A stretch of 16,667 nt of DNA. Origin: Flavobacterium psychrophilum (GTDB lineage: Bacteria; Bacteroidota; Bacteroidia; Flavobacteriales; Flavobacteriaceae). Position numbers and translations under genes: made by a program. The notes under the pieces were generated by a model. It did not search any database. It was not told the origin of the DNA and saw only the letters and a program-made list of their open reading frames with translations. The DNA lies in NCBI GenBank assembly GCA_945890865.1, contig CAMDDB010000016.1, forward strand, positions 1 through 16,667, given 5' to 3'. This document shows, piece by piece, positions 15,715 through 16,667 of the stretch; position 1 is the stretch's first letter; each line of letters begins with the position of its first letter.

Positions 15715-15729
15715 ATCAACGATAAACAA
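15710..15729 (+). repeat. tandem decamers CGATAATCAA / CGATAAACAA
   Basis: Two adjacent 10-mers (15710-15719, 15720-15729) differ at one position. The first overlaps the right arm of the putative att core. They may be recombinase arm sites or chance AT-rich sequence. Confidence 0.4.
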
Positions 15730-15746
15730 AAACAACAAAAGATAAA

Positions 15747-15781
15747 GAAAACCCTTGCTAGTCAAGGGTTTTCGCGTTTTT
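15747..15781 (+). terminator. hairpin terminator downstream of mnmE
   Basis: GAAAACCCTTG (15747-15757) pairs perfectly with CAAGGGTTTTC (15763-15773) around the loop CTAGT; GCG and a five-T run follow. It lies on the element side of the putative att core, so the inserted element may supply the mnmE terminator. Confidence 0.7.
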
Positions 15782-15790
15782 AGACCAACG

Positions 15791-15810
15791 GTCATTTTTC
15801 GTCATTTTTG
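15791..15810 (+). repeat. tandem decamers GTCATTTTTC / GTCATTTTTG
   Basis: Two adjacent 10-mers share nine positions. The first GGTC is also the right arm of a small palindrome GACC-AAC-GGTC (15783-15793). A protein-binding role is possible, not shown. Confidence 0.45.
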
Positions 15811-15828
15811 GCGTTTTGCATCACTTGT

Positions 15829-15862
15829 GTTGCTCATCTGTACACCAGATATTTTGAGCAAC
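15829..15862. repeat. nested inverted repeat upstream of the helix-turn-helix gene
   Basis: The outer arms GTTGCTC (15829-15835) and GAGCAAC (15856-15862) are perfect complements. Directly inside are ATCTG (15836-15840) and CAGAT (15846-15850) around the loop TACAC. An unpaired ATTTT lies on the right side. No U-tract follows, so it does not look like a terminator; it could be an operator, recombinase site or RNA structure. Confidence 0.6.
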
Positions 15863-15898
15863 ATGTCAGCAACAAATTTAGAACGTATTAAAAAAAAT

Positions 15899-15941
15899 TG
15901 CACCACCCTGCACCATGCTGCACCACCGTGCACCATGCTGC
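15899..15941 (+). repeat. four TGCACCA iterons at 10-bp spacing
   Basis: TGCACCA starts at 15899, 15909, 15919 and 15929, and TGC again at 15939. Seen another way, it is a 20-bp unit (TGCACCACCC plus TGCACCATGC) repeated once with a single C/G change. A spacing of about one helical turn puts all sites on one face of DNA, which fits cooperative binding by a regulator, excisionase or integrase. The array ends 20 bases before the ATG of the adjacent helix-turn-helix gene. Confidence 0.85.
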
Positions 15942-15961
15942 TACATAACGGCGAAATAACA

Positions 15962-16321
15962 ATGACTGCTAGTAAATACCCATATTCGAAAATTTGTGTT
16001 TTCTGTCAAGAAGTGTTCTTGGCAAGGAAAAGCACCACTTTGTACTGCTCTCACAAATGTGGCTCCAGGGGCTATAAAGAGAACAAAAGACAGGAGAAAT
16101 TACTCCAGGATAAGACACTCTTAAAGAGCCAATTATCAGCTCCCGTTGTGATGATTCAAGCCAGGGAGGTTTTGAGCGTAAATGAGGTGAGTTTGTTGCT
16201 CGGAATCTCCCGATGGACAGTTGCAAGAATGATTAAAGCCAATAAAATCCGAACCTTTTCTATTGGTACGAGGCGATTAATCCTGCGTGATGAATTAGAT
16301 AAAATTTTAAAATCCAAATAG
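15962..16321 (+). CDS. zinc-ribbon plus helix-turn-helix (excisionase-type) protein
   Basis: This 119-residue protein has two parts. Residues 11-33 contain a C-x2-C...C-x3-C cluster (Cys12, Cys15, Cys29, Cys33) with basic residues around it, consistent with a small zinc-binding ribbon. Residues 70-119 read as an HTH_17/excisionase-like winged helix: LSVNEVSLLLGISRWTVARMIKANKIRTFSIGTRRLILRDELDKIL. Between them is a basic linker. Such proteins often sit directly before integrases in Bacteroidetes elements and may control excision or integrase expression. The start is the ATG at 15962; the frame is open upstream, but that part (15755-15961) is repeats and hairpins. An ATG at 15863 is a weaker alternative. 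The integrase gene starts two bases after the stop. Confidence 0.8.
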   Translation: MTASKYPYSKICVFCQEVFLARKSTTLYCSHKCGSRGYKENKRQEKLLQDKTLLKSQLSAPVVMIQAREVLSVNEVSLLLGISRWTVARMIKANKIRTFSIGTRRLILRDELDKILKSK

Positions 16322-16323
16322 TT

Positions 16324-16667
16324 ATGAGAGTTACACTTCGAAAGCGCCTTTTAAAGACAGGTAGGATAAGCCTTTACCTAGATCACTATCCGCCAATTAT
16401 ACATCCAGAAAGTGGTAAAATTACCCGGTGGGAATACCTAGACATGTATCTATATAATCCTCCAAGGGATGAAATGGAGAAACGCCACAATAAAGACATG
16501 GAAACATTAGCGCGTTCCATAGCATCCACACGGCAGCTTGATAGATTGGCAGGAAAGTTTGGCATCAAACGTAGTTCACAGTTTGATGACTTCCTGCCAT
16601 TCTATGAAAAGCAAATGAACAAATGGATTGGCAATCCCAATACACATGGTGGTTGGGTTGCATCCTA
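16324..16667 (+). CDS. tyrosine-recombinase-type integrase, N-terminal part (truncated by window end)
   Basis: The frame is open from the ATG at 16324 to the window end (114 residues). The opening RVTLRKRLLKTGRISLYLDHYPPI is the arm-DNA-binding beta-sheet seen at the start of Bacteroidetes phage and transposon integrases. It is followed by a basic linker (KRHNKDMETLARSI) and a segment (FDDFLPFYEKQMNKW) that begins the SAM-like core-binding domain. The catalytic domain with its R-H-R-Y residues lies beyond the window, so the recombinase call is by N-terminal resemblance only. It is two bases after the helix-turn-helix gene and certainly in the same operon. It would act on the att site at the mnmE end. 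Confidence 0.75.
   Translation, partial: MRVTLRKRLLKTGRISLYLDHYPPIIHPESGKITRWEYLDMYLYNPPRDEMEKRHNKDMETLARSIASTRQLDRLAGKFGIKRSSQFDDFLPFYEKQMNKWIGNPNTHGGWVAS

Larger units (their letters stand above)
15693..16667 (+). mobile_element. left end of an integrative element inserted at the mnmE 3' end (continues past window)
   Basis: The segment combines an att-like inverted repeat on the mnmE stop, phased direct repeats, an excisionase/regulator-type helix-turn-helix gene and an integrase-type gene. By hand count, sampled stretches 16021-16200 and 16501-16620 are about 45% and 43% G+C, against about 34% for 15481-15600 in mnmE. Together these suggest a transferred element whose integrase sits at the mnmE end. 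Phage, ICE or genomic island cannot be told apart from this edge. Confidence 0.72.

Noticed and set aside
15899..15941. CRISPR-like array
   Set aside because: Units are contiguous 10- or 20-mers without unique spacers and no cas gene is present; iterons explain it better.
15755..15961. N-terminal extension of the helix-turn-helix protein
   Set aside because: The frame is open, but this stretch holds the terminator arm, decamers, nested inverted repeat and iterons, and encodes no family-like sequence. The ATG at 15863 would still place the iterons in the coding region.
15693..16667. Calling the element an SGI1 relative
   Set aside because: Only the target gene is shared. The visible integrase N-terminus and HTH gene look Bacteroidetes-specific, and no SGI1 gene is seen.

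Overview
The window looks like a chromosome segment of a Flavobacteriaceae bacterium (Flavobacterium or a close relative). Four things point there: low G+C, perfect Bacteroidetes-type -7 elements (TAnnTTTG) upstream of several genes, a TonB-dependent receptor paired with a DUF4249 lipoprotein, and the gliding-motility pair gldF-gldG. I recognise no rRNA, tRNA or CRISPR array.

Layout. Positions 2-2769 hold the C-terminal part of an outer-membrane TonB-dependent receptor, its DUF4249 lipoprotein and a thiamine pyrophosphokinase, all on +. uvrB and a DMP19/DUF4375 protein follow (2810-5281, +). They run tail to tail into a small TerB-like protein (5278-5679, -), with the two stop codons sharing a TTAA. 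A secreted esterase and a single-domain DUF1456 protein (5725-7015, +) end at a hairpin shared with the convergent purC (7150-8100, -). phoH lies upstream of purC on the same strand, with its own terminator. A divergent 107-nt promoter region separates phoH from a + cluster: SAM hydroxide adenosyltransferase (DUF62), antibiotic-biosynthesis-monooxygenase-fold protein, gldF, gldG. dnaN has its own near-consensus promoter and a strong terminator. mnmE (14311-15705) follows.

The accessory part starts at the 3' end of mnmE. A 7-bp inverted repeat (TATCGGC, 8-nt spacer, GCCGATA) straddles the mnmE stop codon. Beyond it come a hairpin terminator, several sets of 10-bp-phased direct repeats (including four TGCACCA iterons), a small zinc-ribbon plus helix-turn-helix protein, and, two bases later, the start of a tyrosine-recombinase-type integrase cut by the window edge. 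Base composition rises here (about 43-45% G+C in sampled stretches against about 34% in mnmE, by hand count). I read this as the left end of an integrative element inserted at the mnmE 3' end; its cargo would lie to the right, outside the window.

Most of the window is ordinary housekeeping and envelope biology: DNA repair (uvrB), replication (dnaN), tRNA wobble modification (mnmE), purine synthesis (purC), thiamine cofactor supply, RNA/stress ATPase (phoH), gliding transporter (gldFG). The parts most worth a second look are the element end and the small repeat arrays upstream of gldF and mnmE.
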